From: CAZKYP01 sp964556885
GTDB taxonomy: Bacteria > Planctomycetota > Phycisphaerae > Sedimentisphaerales > Anaerobacaceae
Assembly (NCBI GenBank): GCA_964556885.1
Contig: CAZKYP010000036.1
Location: forward strand, 1 to 22,022
DNA length: 22,022 nt
Direction: 5' to 3'
The position numbers and the translations under genes were made by a program. How positions within the stretch are numbered: the stretch's first letter is position 1; every line of letters starts with the position of its first letter. Below, piece after piece: positions 6,690-15,128 of the stretch. The notes below the pieces were generated by a model. The model had not been told where the DNA came from and ran no database searches. It was given only the letters and a program-made list of their open reading frames with translations.

Positions 6690-8165
6690 ATGGCTCAAGT
6701 GAAGAAGTACATTGCAATCGACCTTGGCGCCGAAAGCGGCAGGGTGATGTTAGGCTCGATTGCATCGGATAAACTTGTTCTGGAGGAAATTCATCGTTTC
6801 AGTAACGGCCCGACGGAAGAGAACGGCTCACTTCACTGGGATTTTAACAAGCTGATGTCGGAAATTAAGGCAGGGATAAGCAAGGCGGTAAAAGAGGCCG
6901 GTGGAAAGGTTGCGGGAATAGGCGTCGATAGCTGGGGTGTTGATTTCGGATTGTTAGATGGTGACGGCAAAATGATTGAAAATCCGTATCATTATCGTGA
7001 CAGCCAGACCAACGGGATGATGGAAAAGGCGTTTGGGCTGATGAGCAAACGCGAGATTTATGAGAATACCGGCTTGCAGTTTCTACAGTTAAACAGCGTA
7101 TATCAATTGCTTGCGATGCGATTAAGAAATTCGGCCGCTCTGGCAAAAGCCAAACATTTGGTTTTTATTGCCGATTTGATAAGCTATTTTCTATGTGGCG
7201 AGATTTTCGCCGAATACACTCTGGCAAGCACCTCGCAATTTATGGATATGAGAAGCGGGAAATGGTCAAAAGAGGTGCTGACAAAATTATCTTTGCCTGA
7301 AAAGATTCTACCAAAAATCGTTAACCCGGGAACCGTTGTCGGACCGTTGACCAACGAAATAGCAAGCGAGCTTGGGTGCGATTCGATTCCCGTTATAGCA
7401 ATCGGTTCGCACGATACGGCGTCGGCGGTTGCGGCCGTACCGGCATCTGGCGATACCAAATGGGCGTATATTTCATCCGGCACGTGGAGCCTTATAGGCG
7501 TTGAGATTCCGAAGGCAATTATAAATGACAAAACATTCGAGTATGAGTTCACCAACGAAGGTGGAGTTGAAAAAACGATTCGATTGCTCAAGAACATCAT
7601 GGGACTTTGGCCGATACAGGAATGCAGGAGGCAGTGGCAGCGGGAAGGGACCGAGTTGTCCTATCAGGAAATCACAGATATGGCACGAAAGGCAAAGCCG
7701 TTTGTCGGACATATCGATGTCGACAACAATATGTTTCTTGCGCCCGGCGATATGCCGAAAAGAATAGATGATTATCTTTTCGATACCGGCCAAAAACCAA
7801 TCGACGATAAAGGGCAAATGATACGGATTGTGCTCGAAAGTCTTGCTCTTAGATATCGAGCAATGATGGAGGCTGTTGAAGAAGTGACAGGCCGGAAGAT
7901 TGATATATTGCATATTGTCGGCGGTGGTATACAGAATGAATTGCTCTGTCAGTTTACGGCCGACGCCCTCGGCAAGAAGGTTGTTACCGGCCCCATTGAA
8001 GCGACGGCGAGCGGCAATATTCTGATGCAGGCCAGGGCCGCCGGACAGATAAAAACCCTTGCAGAGGCCAGGAAGATTGTACGTAATTCGTTCGAAGTTA
8101 AGGAATACCAGCCGCATAATACTTCGCTCTGGGAAGAACAATATAAAAAGATTCATAATCTATAA
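6690..8165 (+). CDS. rhaB: L-rhamnulokinase
   Basis: A 491-residue FGGY-family sugar kinase that phosphorylates L-rhamnulose to L-rhamnulose 1-phosphate. It keeps the RhaB-specific stretches AIDLGAESGRVMLG at the N-terminus, GVDSWGVDFGLLD, YRDSQTNGMM, IGSHDTASAVAAVPAS, the phosphate loop SSGTWSLIG, KNIMGLW, and HIVGGGIQNELLCQFTADAL near the C-terminus. These match RhaB rather than xylulokinase, fuculokinase or LsrK, and the length is normal. AAGGAG at 6678-6683 is 6 nt from the ATG at 6690, making it the best start. An adjacent ATG at 6687 and a TTG at 6663 are less well placed. It is the first gene of the rhamnose operon, 43 nt ahead of the PHP-like gene. Confidence 0.95.
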   Translation: MAQVKKYIAIDLGAESGRVMLGSIASDKLVLEEIHRFSNGPTEENGSLHWDFNKLMSEIKAGISKAVKEAGGKVAGIGVDSWGVDFGLLDGDGKMIENPYHYRDSQTNGMMEKAFGLMSKREIYENTGLQFLQLNSVYQLLAMRLRNSAALAKAKHLVFIADLISYFLCGEIFAEYTLASTSQFMDMRSGKWSKEVLTKLSLPEKILPKIVNPGTVVGPLTNEIASELGCDSIPVIAIGSHDTASAVAAVPASGDTKWAYISSGTWSLIGVEIPKAIINDKTFEYEFTNEGGVEKTIRLLKNIMGLWPIQECRRQWQREGTELSYQEITDMARKAKPFVGHIDVDNNMFLAPGDMPKRIDDYLFDTGQKPIDDKGQMIRIVLESLALRYRAMMEAVEEVTGRKIDILHIVGGGIQNELLCQFTADALGKKVVTGPIEATASGNILMQARAAGQIKTLAEARKIVRNSFEVKEYQPHNTSLWEEQYKKIHNL

Positions 8166-8208
8166 ATGCTCAGACTTATAAAAAAAAATCGACAGGGGAA
8201 GGAAGATT

Positions 8209-9537
8209 TTGATAGAAAAGCTCGAAAGAAGGTTGGATAGTTTTAACCTCGGTGAGAGGAAACAGGCCCTGGCGGCTCTCTGCGAAAAGGTCCGTACGGG
8301 CGAAATCGATTTGCCGCAGGCGGGCACCGATGTAAACCTGCATTGTCATACCTTTTTTTCCTATAACAGCTATGGCTATTCACCGAGCAAGTTTGCCTGG
8401 CTGGCTCGAAAGGGCGGATTAGCTGTTGCGGGAGTGGTGGATTTCGATGTACTGGACGCTTTGGAAGAGTTCCTCGGTGCGGCGAAATTGCTTGGTCTGA
8501 AGGCCTGTGCCGGTCTGGAGACGCGGGTTTTCGTGCCGGAATTTGCAGACAAGGTGATAAACTCGCCGGGTGAGCCCGGTATTTCATACCACATGGGCGT
8601 TGGATTCCCAAGCTCGCAGGTTCCACTTGCACAGGATGAATTTTTGCTGAGTCTTCGTGTGACAGCGCAGAAGAGAAATCAGGAGCTGATGGGCAGGGTA
8701 AATAAATACCTTCGTCCTGTCGAGCTGGATTATCAACGGGATGTTCTTGTACTTACTCCATCGTGTAACGCTACAGAGCGGCACATGTGCCTTGCATACG
8801 CACGCAAAGCCGAGAGTGTGTTTGATAATGAAAAAGCCCTTGCCGATTTCTGGTCCAAAAAATTGGGAGTAAAGATTGAGCCGTCGATGCTGCCGGAAGG
8901 CAGGGACCTGCTTAATGCGATTCGTGCCAAAACAATGAAGCGCGGAGGTGTCGGGTATGTTCAGCCGGGTAAAGGTTCGTTTCCGTTAATGGCTGATACG
9001 AATCATTTCATACTTTCAGCCGGGGCGATTCCGACTTTGACGTGGCTCGACGGCACCAGTGACGGCGAACAGGAAATCGAAAGGCTTATAGAAGTCGGGA
9101 TGAGTACAGGTGCGGCGGCGATTAATATCATACCCGACCGCAACTACACGCCGGGCAACCAGGACGAAAAAGTGAAGAACCTCTATCAGGCTGTTGAACT
9201 GGCCGAAAGGCTTCATTTACCTGTGGTAGTCGGAACCGAGATGAACAGCCCCGGGCAGAAATTTGTAGATGATTTCGCCACGGATGAGCTTTCTACTTTT
9301 ATGCCTGTATTTTTGAAGGGGGCGCACATTGTTTATGCCCATTCGGTGCTCCAGCGAAAATGCGGACTGGGATATACCAGCGCATGGGCATGTAAGAACT
9401 TTACAGAGGTCACTGAGAAAAACAGGTTCTTTGAGCAGTTCGGAATATCGATGCAGCCCGAACGCGAGGATGCTCTTAGCGATTTTGATGAAGAAGCAAC
9501 ACCGGATGATATATTGGAGAAATTGAATATCGAATGA
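8209..9537 (+). CDS. PHP-domain-like metal-dependent protein of the rhamnose operon
   Basis: A 442-residue cytoplasmic protein. The N-terminal part carries a PHP-type motif NLHCHTFFSYN with His45 and His47, followed by VVDFDVLDALEEFL (Asp79, Asp81) where PHP proteins normally have a TDH-like motif, and GLETRV (Glu104). Later conserved-looking metal ligands are His192, His266, Glu344 and His378 (VYAHS). The set suits a metal-dependent phosphoesterase or hydrolase, but the family assignment is remote. The predicted start is TTG at 8209 behind a GGGGAAGGAAG ribosome-binding sequence; no ATG or GTG in a suitable place is seen. Its stop overlaps the next ATG (ATGA at 9534-9537), implying translational coupling with the dehydrogenase. 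The substrate is unknown; the context suggests a sugar-phosphate or lactone-like intermediate. Confidence 0.7.
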   Translation: MIEKLERRLDSFNLGERKQALAALCEKVRTGEIDLPQAGTDVNLHCHTFFSYNSYGYSPSKFAWLARKGGLAVAGVVDFDVLDALEEFLGAAKLLGLKACAGLETRVFVPEFADKVINSPGEPGISYHMGVGFPSSQVPLAQDEFLLSLRVTAQKRNQELMGRVNKYLRPVELDYQRDVLVLTPSCNATERHMCLAYARKAESVFDNEKALADFWSKKLGVKIEPSMLPEGRDLLNAIRAKTMKRGGVGYVQPGKGSFPLMADTNHFILSAGAIPTLTWLDGTSDGEQEIERLIEVGMSTGAAAINIIPDRNYTPGNQDEKVKNLYQAVELAERLHLPVVVGTEMNSPGQKFVDDFATDELSTFMPVFLKGAHIVYAHSVLQRKCGLGYTSAWACKNFTEVTEKNRFFEQFGISMQPEREDALSDFDEEATPDDILEKLNIE

Positions 9538-11177
9538 CGAATTTACCGAAGACTTACAAGGCTGTACAGTTGGTTGGTCCTGATAAGCTCATATTGAATG
9601 AATCGAAAGAATTGCACGAACCCGGCCGGCACCAGATTCTTTGCAAGGTCGAGGCGGTCGGGCTTTGTTTTTCAGACTTGAAATTACTGAAGCAGTTTTC
9701 ATCCCATATTCGCAAAAGCGAAATTGTTTCCGGTATTAAGCTGGACGTATTAGAAGAAATTCCCAGTTATGTCCCCGGTGATGCTCCGGCAGTCCCTGGT
9801 CATGAGGCAGTAGTCAGGATTGAAGCGGTTGGGCCGGGAGTTGAGGATTTTAAACCGGGCGGGCGTTACCTTGTCCAGACGGATTATCGCTGGATTCGAA
9901 CCGCCACCGGCAGTAACGCCGCGTTCGGGTACAATATCGAAGGTGCGCTTCAGGAATATGTCCTGATGGACAAGCGAGTATTCACATCGCCTGAGGGACA
10001 ATCCATGATGCTGCCGGTCGGTGAGGAGTTGTCCGGCTCAGCCATAGCGTTGGTCGAGCCGTGGGCTTGTGTTGAAGACGCTTATGCATCCAAAGAGCGA
10101 ATGAAGATTAAACAAAACGGACAGATGCTCGTCGTCGCAGATAAAGATGTCACTGAGGATGCTCTCACAGATTTATTCGAACGCTACGGCAAACCGGCGA
10201 AGATGACACGGATGTCGGGATCAGAGATTTCCAATTTGACCGATGCGGCTTATGACGATGTCATATACTTCGGTTTTTCGCCCGATGTCGTCGAAGGATT
10301 ATTTGCGAAAGTCGGAGCTAACGGTATATTGAATATTGTCCTTTGCGGCGGCAAATTCGGCAGGGACGTTGTCACCATGGTCGGCCGGGTCCATTACGGG
10401 GGAATACGCATCATCGGAACGACCGGCTCGAATCCGGCCGACTCGATGGAAACAATCCCGAAGACGGGAGAGATTCGTCCCGGCGATAAGATTAACGTTA
10501 TCGGTGCTGGTGGGCCTATGGGCCTGATGCATGTTGTGCGCAATGTTTGCCAGGGTGTTAAGGATGTCAGCGTTTATGGAAGTGACGTCGATGACACTCG
10601 GTTAACCACACTGGAGAAAATCGCGGCACCGCTGGCCAAACAAAATAACGTGGAATACCAGTCGTTCAATCCGATAAAAGGAAAATCAGAAGCAGCTTTC
10701 GACTATACTGCTTTGATGGCTCCGGTACCTGCTCTTGTTGCGGCCTCGGTGCGTGGGGCCGCAGAACGGGGCATAATCAATATTTTTGCAGGAATACCGG
10801 CAACGGTGACGGGCCAGATAGACCTTGACGCTTATATTCAAAAGCGGTTATATTTCATCGGTACGAGTGGTTCGACCCTCGATGACATGAAACGTATGCT
10901 GGCAAAGGTCGAATCCGGCACGCTCGATACCAACCTGAGCGTAGCCGCAGTAAGCGGGCTTGATGGCGCTACTCAAGGCATTCGGGCGGTTGAAAACCGG
11001 CTGATTGCTGGCAAGATTGTCGTTTATCCGACCTGTGAAGGTCTGGAACTGACGCGGCTGGAAGAAATGGATGAAAAAATGCCGGAAGTGGCTAAGTGCC
11101 TGAATAACGGATTCTGGACGATCCAGGCGGAAAAGAAGCTGCTGGAATTATTTGGTCATAATACAATTCAAAATTAA
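9534..11177 (+). CDS. Zinc-type alcohol/polyol dehydrogenase with two Rossmann-like regions
   Basis: A 547-residue protein of the medium-chain dehydrogenase superfamily, far longer than the usual 340-410. The N-terminal GroES-like catalytic domain (about 1-185) has the zinc-site residues Cys45 and Asp48 (GLCFSD), His90-Glu91 (PGHEAV) and Glu175 (LVEPWAC). The four-cysteine structural zinc lobe is missing. Residues about 195-315 look like a degenerate Rossmann half without a glycine-rich loop, ending IRIIGTTGSNPADSM. Residues about 316-500 are a full Rossmann domain with GAGGPMG at 324-330 and a second copy of the ending, LYFIGTSGSTLDDM. This appears to be an internal duplication. The C-terminal half reminds me of L-sorbose-1-phosphate-reductase-type dehydrogenases, from memory only. 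It is translationally coupled to the PHP-like gene and lies 9 nt before rhaA. The substrate is probably a sugar or sugar-phosphate alcohol. Confidence 0.82.
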   Translation: MTNLPKTYKAVQLVGPDKLILNESKELHEPGRHQILCKVEAVGLCFSDLKLLKQFSSHIRKSEIVSGIKLDVLEEIPSYVPGDAPAVPGHEAVVRIEAVGPGVEDFKPGGRYLVQTDYRWIRTATGSNAAFGYNIEGALQEYVLMDKRVFTSPEGQSMMLPVGEELSGSAIALVEPWACVEDAYASKERMKIKQNGQMLVVADKDVTEDALTDLFERYGKPAKMTRMSGSEISNLTDAAYDDVIYFGFSPDVVEGLFAKVGANGILNIVLCGGKFGRDVVTMVGRVHYGGIRIIGTTGSNPADSMETIPKTGEIRPGDKINVIGAGGPMGLMHVVRNVCQGVKDVSVYGSDVDDTRLTTLEKIAAPLAKQNNVEYQSFNPIKGKSEAAFDYTALMAPVPALVAASVRGAAERGIINIFAGIPATVTGQIDLDAYIQKRLYFIGTSGSTLDDMKRMLAKVESGTLDTNLSVAAVSGLDGATQGIRAVENRLIAGKIVVYPTCEGLELTRLEEMDEKMPEVAKCLNNGFWTIQAEKKLLELFGHNTIQN

Positions 11178-11186
11178 GGATCAGTC

Positions 11187-12458
11187 ATGAGCAATTCCAA
11201 AGATATCGAAAAATCATACGAGATAGCAAAGCATCGCTATGCAGAATTAGGTGTTGATACAGACAAAGTGATGGACAAACTAAAAAAGATTGCGATATCT
11301 CTGCATTGCTGGCAGGGTGACGACGTCGGCGGTTTTGAAAAAGTGGGGGCGGAATTGTCCGGCGGAGGGATTCAGGCGACGGGCAATTACCCCGGCAAGG
11401 CGAGAACCATCGACGAATTGCGAGCCGATATTGAAAAGGCGCTTTCGATGATCCCTGGCAGGCACCGACTCAATCTTCATGCATGTTATCTCGATAACGG
11501 CGGCAAGTTTGTCGATCGCAACGAGATAACCGTCAAACATTTCCAGAGCTGGATCGACTGGGCCAGGGCCAACAAGATGGGGATGGACTTTAATCCGACA
11601 TATTTCTCACACGAAAAGGCCGCAGATGGTTTTACACTTAGTCATGCCGACAAAGGCATTCGCAATTTCTGGATCGAGCACGGTATTGCATGTCGAAAAA
11701 TCGGGGCCGAGATGGGAAAACAGCTCGGTACGACTACTGTCACCAATGTCTGGGTGCCGGACGGGTACAAGGACATTCCGATTGACCGGCTTGGCCCGAG
11801 GCAGCGGCTGGCCGATTCGCTCGATAAGATTTTTACTGATAAAATTGATTCGAAAATTCATCTGGATGCGGTCGAATCAAAACTCTTCGGAATCGGCGCC
11901 GAAAGCTACACGGTCGGCTCGCATGAATTTTATCTGGGCTACGCCGTCTCGCGCCAGAAGTTATTGTGCCTTGATGCGGGACACTTTCATCCCACAGAGG
12001 TTATCTCTGATAAGATTACTTCCGTGCTCATGTTCGTACCGGAGTTGCTGCTGCATGTGAGCCGGCCGGTACGATGGGACAGTGACCATGTTGTGATTCT
12101 CAACGACGAATTATACGCGATTGCGCAGGAATTGGTACGCAGCGGCCAACTCGACAAGGTACATATCGGGCTGGACTTTTTCGATGCAAGCATCAATCGT
12201 ATTGCGGCCTGGGTAATCGGGACACGCTGCATGATAAAGGCGCTGCTGATGGCCCTTCTGGAACCTGCGGACGTGCTTCGGGTGATAGAGCAGGCCGGTG
12301 ATTATACTTCGCGGCTTGCGATGCTCGAAGAATTGAAGACACTGCCTTTCGGAGCTGTCTGGGATTACTATTGTCTTAAGGCCGATGTGCCTGCAGGACG
12401 GCAGTGGCTCGACGAAGTTAAAAGATACGAGGTTGATGTCACTGGTAAGCGTATGTAA
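11187..12458 (+). CDS. rhaA: L-rhamnose isomerase
   Basis: A 423-residue metal-dependent TIM-barrel isomerase that converts L-rhamnose to L-rhamnulose in the cytoplasm, the first catabolic step. Very strong matches to the classical RhaA family are seen through the whole length: SLHCWQGDDVGGFE, GGIQATGNYPGKAR, DFNPTYFSHEKAADGFTLSH, HLDAVESKLFGIGAESYTVG, LCLDAGHFHPTEVISDK, HVSRPVRWDSDHVV and GLDFFDASINRIAAWVIGTR. Metal-binding Glu, Asp and His residues of these motifs are all present. Length equals the family norm. The start follows an AAGGATCAGTC ribosome-binding sequence. It is the surest marker that this operon handles L-rhamnose. The isomerase family also accepts L-lyxose, L-mannose and D-allose to some degree. 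Confidence 0.97.
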   Translation: MSNSKDIEKSYEIAKHRYAELGVDTDKVMDKLKKIAISLHCWQGDDVGGFEKVGAELSGGGIQATGNYPGKARTIDELRADIEKALSMIPGRHRLNLHACYLDNGGKFVDRNEITVKHFQSWIDWARANKMGMDFNPTYFSHEKAADGFTLSHADKGIRNFWIEHGIACRKIGAEMGKQLGTTTVTNVWVPDGYKDIPIDRLGPRQRLADSLDKIFTDKIDSKIHLDAVESKLFGIGAESYTVGSHEFYLGYAVSRQKLLCLDAGHFHPTEVISDKITSVLMFVPELLLHVSRPVRWDSDHVVILNDELYAIAQELVRSGQLDKVHIGLDFFDASINRIAAWVIGTRCMIKALLMALLEPADVLRVIEQAGDYTSRLAMLEELKTLPFGAVWDYYCLKADVPAGRQWLDEVKRYEVDVTGKRM

Positions 12459-12535
12459 GAAATAAACGGGTCTGCGGGATTTGTCGTGCCCGTACGGCCG
12501 TATCGAAATAATAAAGACTTATGAAGGGCAGAAGC

Positions 12536-13951
12536 ATGAGTGATGAGCAGAACCAAACGACACAACCGGGAACGGAGTACGAGCGTGAGCCGGTGCCGCA
12601 AAAGGCACGGTTGGGTTTTAAGAGCTTTATCGGCATGTATGCCGGTGAGCACTGTGCGGGGACGGAGCTGATGCTCGGGCCGCTTTTTGTTGCGGCCGGA
12701 GTTAGTGCATTCGATCTCATTGTGGGCCTGATTGTCGGAAATGCATTGGCGGTACTGAGCTGGACCCTGATGTGTGCGCCGATTGCGACACGGGCGCGGC
12801 TGACGTTGTATTATCAGTTGGAAAAGATCTGCGGCCGTCGCTTAGTGACGCTTTATAATCTTACCAACGGCATAATGTTCTGTTTTTTGGCCGGTGCGAT
12901 GGTTACAGTCTCGGCGACGGCGTTAGGGGTGTGGTTCAAGTTCCAGATGCCGGGCCTGAATGATATGTATCCTAACAGCGTGGGGTGGGTCCTTGCCGTT
13001 TTGTTTTTGGGTGGATTGATTGCGATTGTAGCGGCGTACGGTTATAACACGGTTGCGAAGTTCGCCAATATTGCTTCACCCTGGATGGTGCTCGTTTTTC
13101 TGGCGTTTGGTTTTGTAGGTTTGAAGCAGTTTATAGATGTGACCGGGACCGAAATACATTCGGTCGGTGATTTATGGGCATTGGCCAACACCCATATATG
13201 GAAGGGCGGTGAGCCGCTGCCGGGGCAGGTGAAATTCACGTTCTGGCATGTGATGTTCTTCGCCTGGTTCTGTAACATGGCGATGCATATCGGGATGAGC
13301 GATTTATCGGTATTCAGATTCGCAAAGAAATCATGGTACGGCATAGCGAGCGGTTCGGGGATGTATGTGGGACATTTCATGGCCTGGATAAGCGCGTCGA
13401 TTCTTTATGCGTATCAGCTTCATTTAAATCCAGCGGATACGGATGTTTTACCCGGGCCGCTGGCTTACAGGGCCGCAGGTATCGCGGGAATTCTGTGTGT
13501 AATTATAGCAGGCTGGACGACGGCAAATCCGACGATATACAGAGCGGGATTGGCGTTTCAGGCGATTATTCCGAAAGTATCGCGGTTCAAAGTGACACTG
13601 GCTACAGGCATGATTGCGACAATCTCCGGGATGTTCCCTGCGTTTGCAATGAAGCTGCTTGGTTTTGTGGCGATTTATGGTATGCTGCTGATGCCAATGG
13701 GAGCGGTGATTTTCGTCGATTTCTGGCTGATAAAGAAATTCGGTTTGCAGAGCAGTTATGCCGAGGCCAGCGGTAAATTGTTCAACTGGGCAGCGGGTGC
13801 GGCCTGGCTTGTAACTCTCGGGATATGCCTGTTGTTGGTCAAGTATGCCGGTATACAGATTTATTTTGTGAGCCTGCCAGGCTGGTTTGTGGCGGCGATT
13901 TTGTATGTTGTGATTAGCAAGTTTTATCAGAAAAAGGTCCGTCCGGCATAA
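12536..13951 (+). CDS. NCS1-type (cytosine/purine permease superfamily) transporter, candidate rhamnose importer
   Basis: A 471-residue polytopic inner-membrane protein with about 12 hydrophobic segments. Resemblance to CodB-type NCS1 transporters is visible: a cytosolic N-terminus with Pro-Val-Pro-Gln before the first helix, the WTTANPTIYRAGLAFQ segment matching the WTTNDNALY region of CodB, and MGAVIFVDFWL matching the GGVIIADY region. Such transporters usually carry nucleobases or hydantoins, but its place between rhaA and the aldolase genes points to a sugar or sugar-derived substrate. The ATG at 12536 follows GAAGGGCAGAAGC. A further in-frame ATG at 12521 has no ribosome-binding site. 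A 77 nt gap with a TACGGCCGTA palindrome (12493-12502) separates it from rhaA. The family is likely, the substrate inferred. Confidence 0.82.
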   Translation: MSDEQNQTTQPGTEYEREPVPQKARLGFKSFIGMYAGEHCAGTELMLGPLFVAAGVSAFDLIVGLIVGNALAVLSWTLMCAPIATRARLTLYYQLEKICGRRLVTLYNLTNGIMFCFLAGAMVTVSATALGVWFKFQMPGLNDMYPNSVGWVLAVLFLGGLIAIVAAYGYNTVAKFANIASPWMVLVFLAFGFVGLKQFIDVTGTEIHSVGDLWALANTHIWKGGEPLPGQVKFTFWHVMFFAWFCNMAMHIGMSDLSVFRFAKKSWYGIASGSGMYVGHFMAWISASILYAYQLHLNPADTDVLPGPLAYRAAGIAGILCVIIAGWTTANPTIYRAGLAFQAIIPKVSRFKVTLATGMIATISGMFPAFAMKLLGFVAIYGMLLMPMGAVIFVDFWLIKKFGLQSSYAEASGKLFNWAAGAAWLVTLGICLLLVKYAGIQIYFVSLPGWFVAAILYVVISKFYQKKVRPA

Positions 13952-13965
13952 TAAGGAGATATAAA

Positions 13966-14163
13966 ATGAGAATATTGATTCAATTGATAGGTTATGTTTC
14001 GATTATTGTTTTGATTTTACCGTCGATTGTTTTTTTAAGCGGCAAAATGAGTCTCGACAGGGTTAAGATGATTATGCTCGTGGCAACTGTTGTGTGGTTT
14101 GGGGCAAATGTCATCCTGGCGTGGAATTTGGATCAGAAGCTCATGGGGAAAACGCAGGAATAG
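13966..14163 (+). CDS. Small two-helix membrane protein, possible permease partner
   Basis: A 65-residue protein with two hydrophobic segments (about residues 4-26 and 34-53) joined by a short basic loop (GKMSLDRVK), ending in a charged tail. The start is well supported by ATAAGGAGATATAAA before the ATG. It begins 14 nt after the permease stop, so the two are almost certainly co-translated. I do not recognise the family. Small membrane partners of this kind are known for some secondary transporters (for example YhdT with PanF), so an accessory subunit is a reasonable inference. A leftover fragment of something larger is unlikely given the intact start, stop and spacing. Confidence 0.75.
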   Translation: MRILIQLIGYVSIIVLILPSIVFLSGKMSLDRVKMIMLVATVVWFGANVILAWNLDQKLMGKTQE

Positions 14164-14207
14164 ATAGTTGCAGAGGGACAAAGCTAAGTAAATGAAAGGA
14201 AATAATG

Positions 14208-15128
14208 ATGGCTGATATGGATGCCGTAAAAAGGCCGAAGAAATTCTATGAGGATGTCCCATTCAAAAATGAGGGCTTTTTCCTCAAAGGAGCGGGCTCT
14301 CTTGACTGGGGGATGAAGAATCGGATGTCGAGAATATTTAATCCGGATTCAGGCCGAACGGTGATGTTTGCGATCGACCACGGATATTTTCAGGGGCCGA
14401 CTACGGGGCTTGAGCGAATTGACCTGACTATTGTGCCGCTCATGTATTATGCCGATGCGATAATGCTTACACGTGGAATTCTGCGAACCTCGGTACCTCC
14501 TACGCTAACCAAACCAATCGTTATGCGGTGCAGCGGCGGGCCGAGCATACTAAAGGAGCTTTCGAACGAGGAGTTGGCTGTTGACATCGAAGACGCGATT
14601 CGATTGAACGTGGCGGCGATTACGTTACAGGTCTTTATTGGCGGTGAGTTTGAAACCCGTTCTGTGCATAATATGACCCGGCTTGTGGATATGGGGCTGC
14701 GTTATGGTATTCCAACTATGGCAGTAACGGCTGTCGGCAAGGATATGGTTCGGGATGCGAAATATTTCCGCCTGGCCTGTCGCATTTGTGCCGAGCTGGG
14801 GGCTCAGATTATCAAAACGTACTATGTTCCGGAAGGATTCGAGACGATAACAGCTTCCTGTCCGGTTCCGATTGTGATGGCCGGCGGCAAGAAAATTCCC
14901 GTGCTTGATGCTCTGACAATGGCATATAAAGCGGTTCAGGAGGGTGCGTCAGGAGTGGATATGGGGCGCAATATCTTCCAGAGTGACGCACCCAGGGTGA
15001 TGATGCAGACGATTCGCAAGGTAGTTCATGAGGGCATGAAACCAAACGAGGCCTACGAGCTGTACGAGATACTCAGGAACGAAGAACAGACAAAGCAGGA
15101 TGCAAAATGCCAGGTAAATATCTGTTAG
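14208..15128 (+). CDS. lsrF: LsrF-like aldolase/thiolase (DhnA class I aldolase family)
   Basis: A 306-residue cytoplasmic TIM-barrel enzyme matching LsrF almost throughout: GAGSLDWGMKNRMSRIFNP, AIDHGYFQGPTTGLERID, TRGILRTSVPP, PTMAVTAVGKDMVRD, AQIIKTYYVPEGFE, PVPIVMAGGKKIP and GASGVDMGRNIFQSD. The Schiff-base lysine of the family is Lys203 in IIKTYYV when counted from the ATG at 14208, the same number I recall for the E. coli enzyme. An ATG one codon upstream at 14205 is the alternative start; GAAAGGA at 14194-14200 fits either. E. coli LsrF completes autoinducer-2 breakdown by transferring an acetyl group to CoA, leaving dihydroxyacetone phosphate. No LsrK, LsrG or Lsr transporter is nearby, so the role here may be a different ketose-phosphate cleavage. 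It overlaps the next gene by 22 nt. Confidence 0.88.
   Translation: MADMDAVKRPKKFYEDVPFKNEGFFLKGAGSLDWGMKNRMSRIFNPDSGRTVMFAIDHGYFQGPTTGLERIDLTIVPLMYYADAIMLTRGILRTSVPPTLTKPIVMRCSGGPSILKELSNEELAVDIEDAIRLNVAAITLQVFIGGEFETRSVHNMTRLVDMGLRYGIPTMAVTAVGKDMVRDAKYFRLACRICAELGAQIIKTYYVPEGFETITASCPVPIVMAGGKKIPVLDALTMAYKAVQEGASGVDMGRNIFQSDAPRVMMQTIRKVVHEGMKPNEAYELYEILRNEEQTKQDAKCQVNIC

Noticed and set aside
7473..8156. Long minus-strand open frame (227 codons) opposite rhaB
   Set aside because: It is antisense to a strongly conserved kinase, has no family motifs and no upstream signals; it is a shadow of rhaB codon usage.
6690..8165. Possible LsrK (AI-2 kinase), given lsrF downstream
   Set aside because: The motifs SSGTWSLIG, KNIMGLW, GVDSWGVDFGLLD and YRDSQTNG match rhamnulokinase rather than LsrK.
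12466..12504. Short inverted repeats between rhaA and the permease (ACGGG...CCCGT and TACGGCCGTA)
   Set aside because: The stems are 5 bp each with no T-tract, and operon continuity argues against a terminator; not enough for a separate feature.
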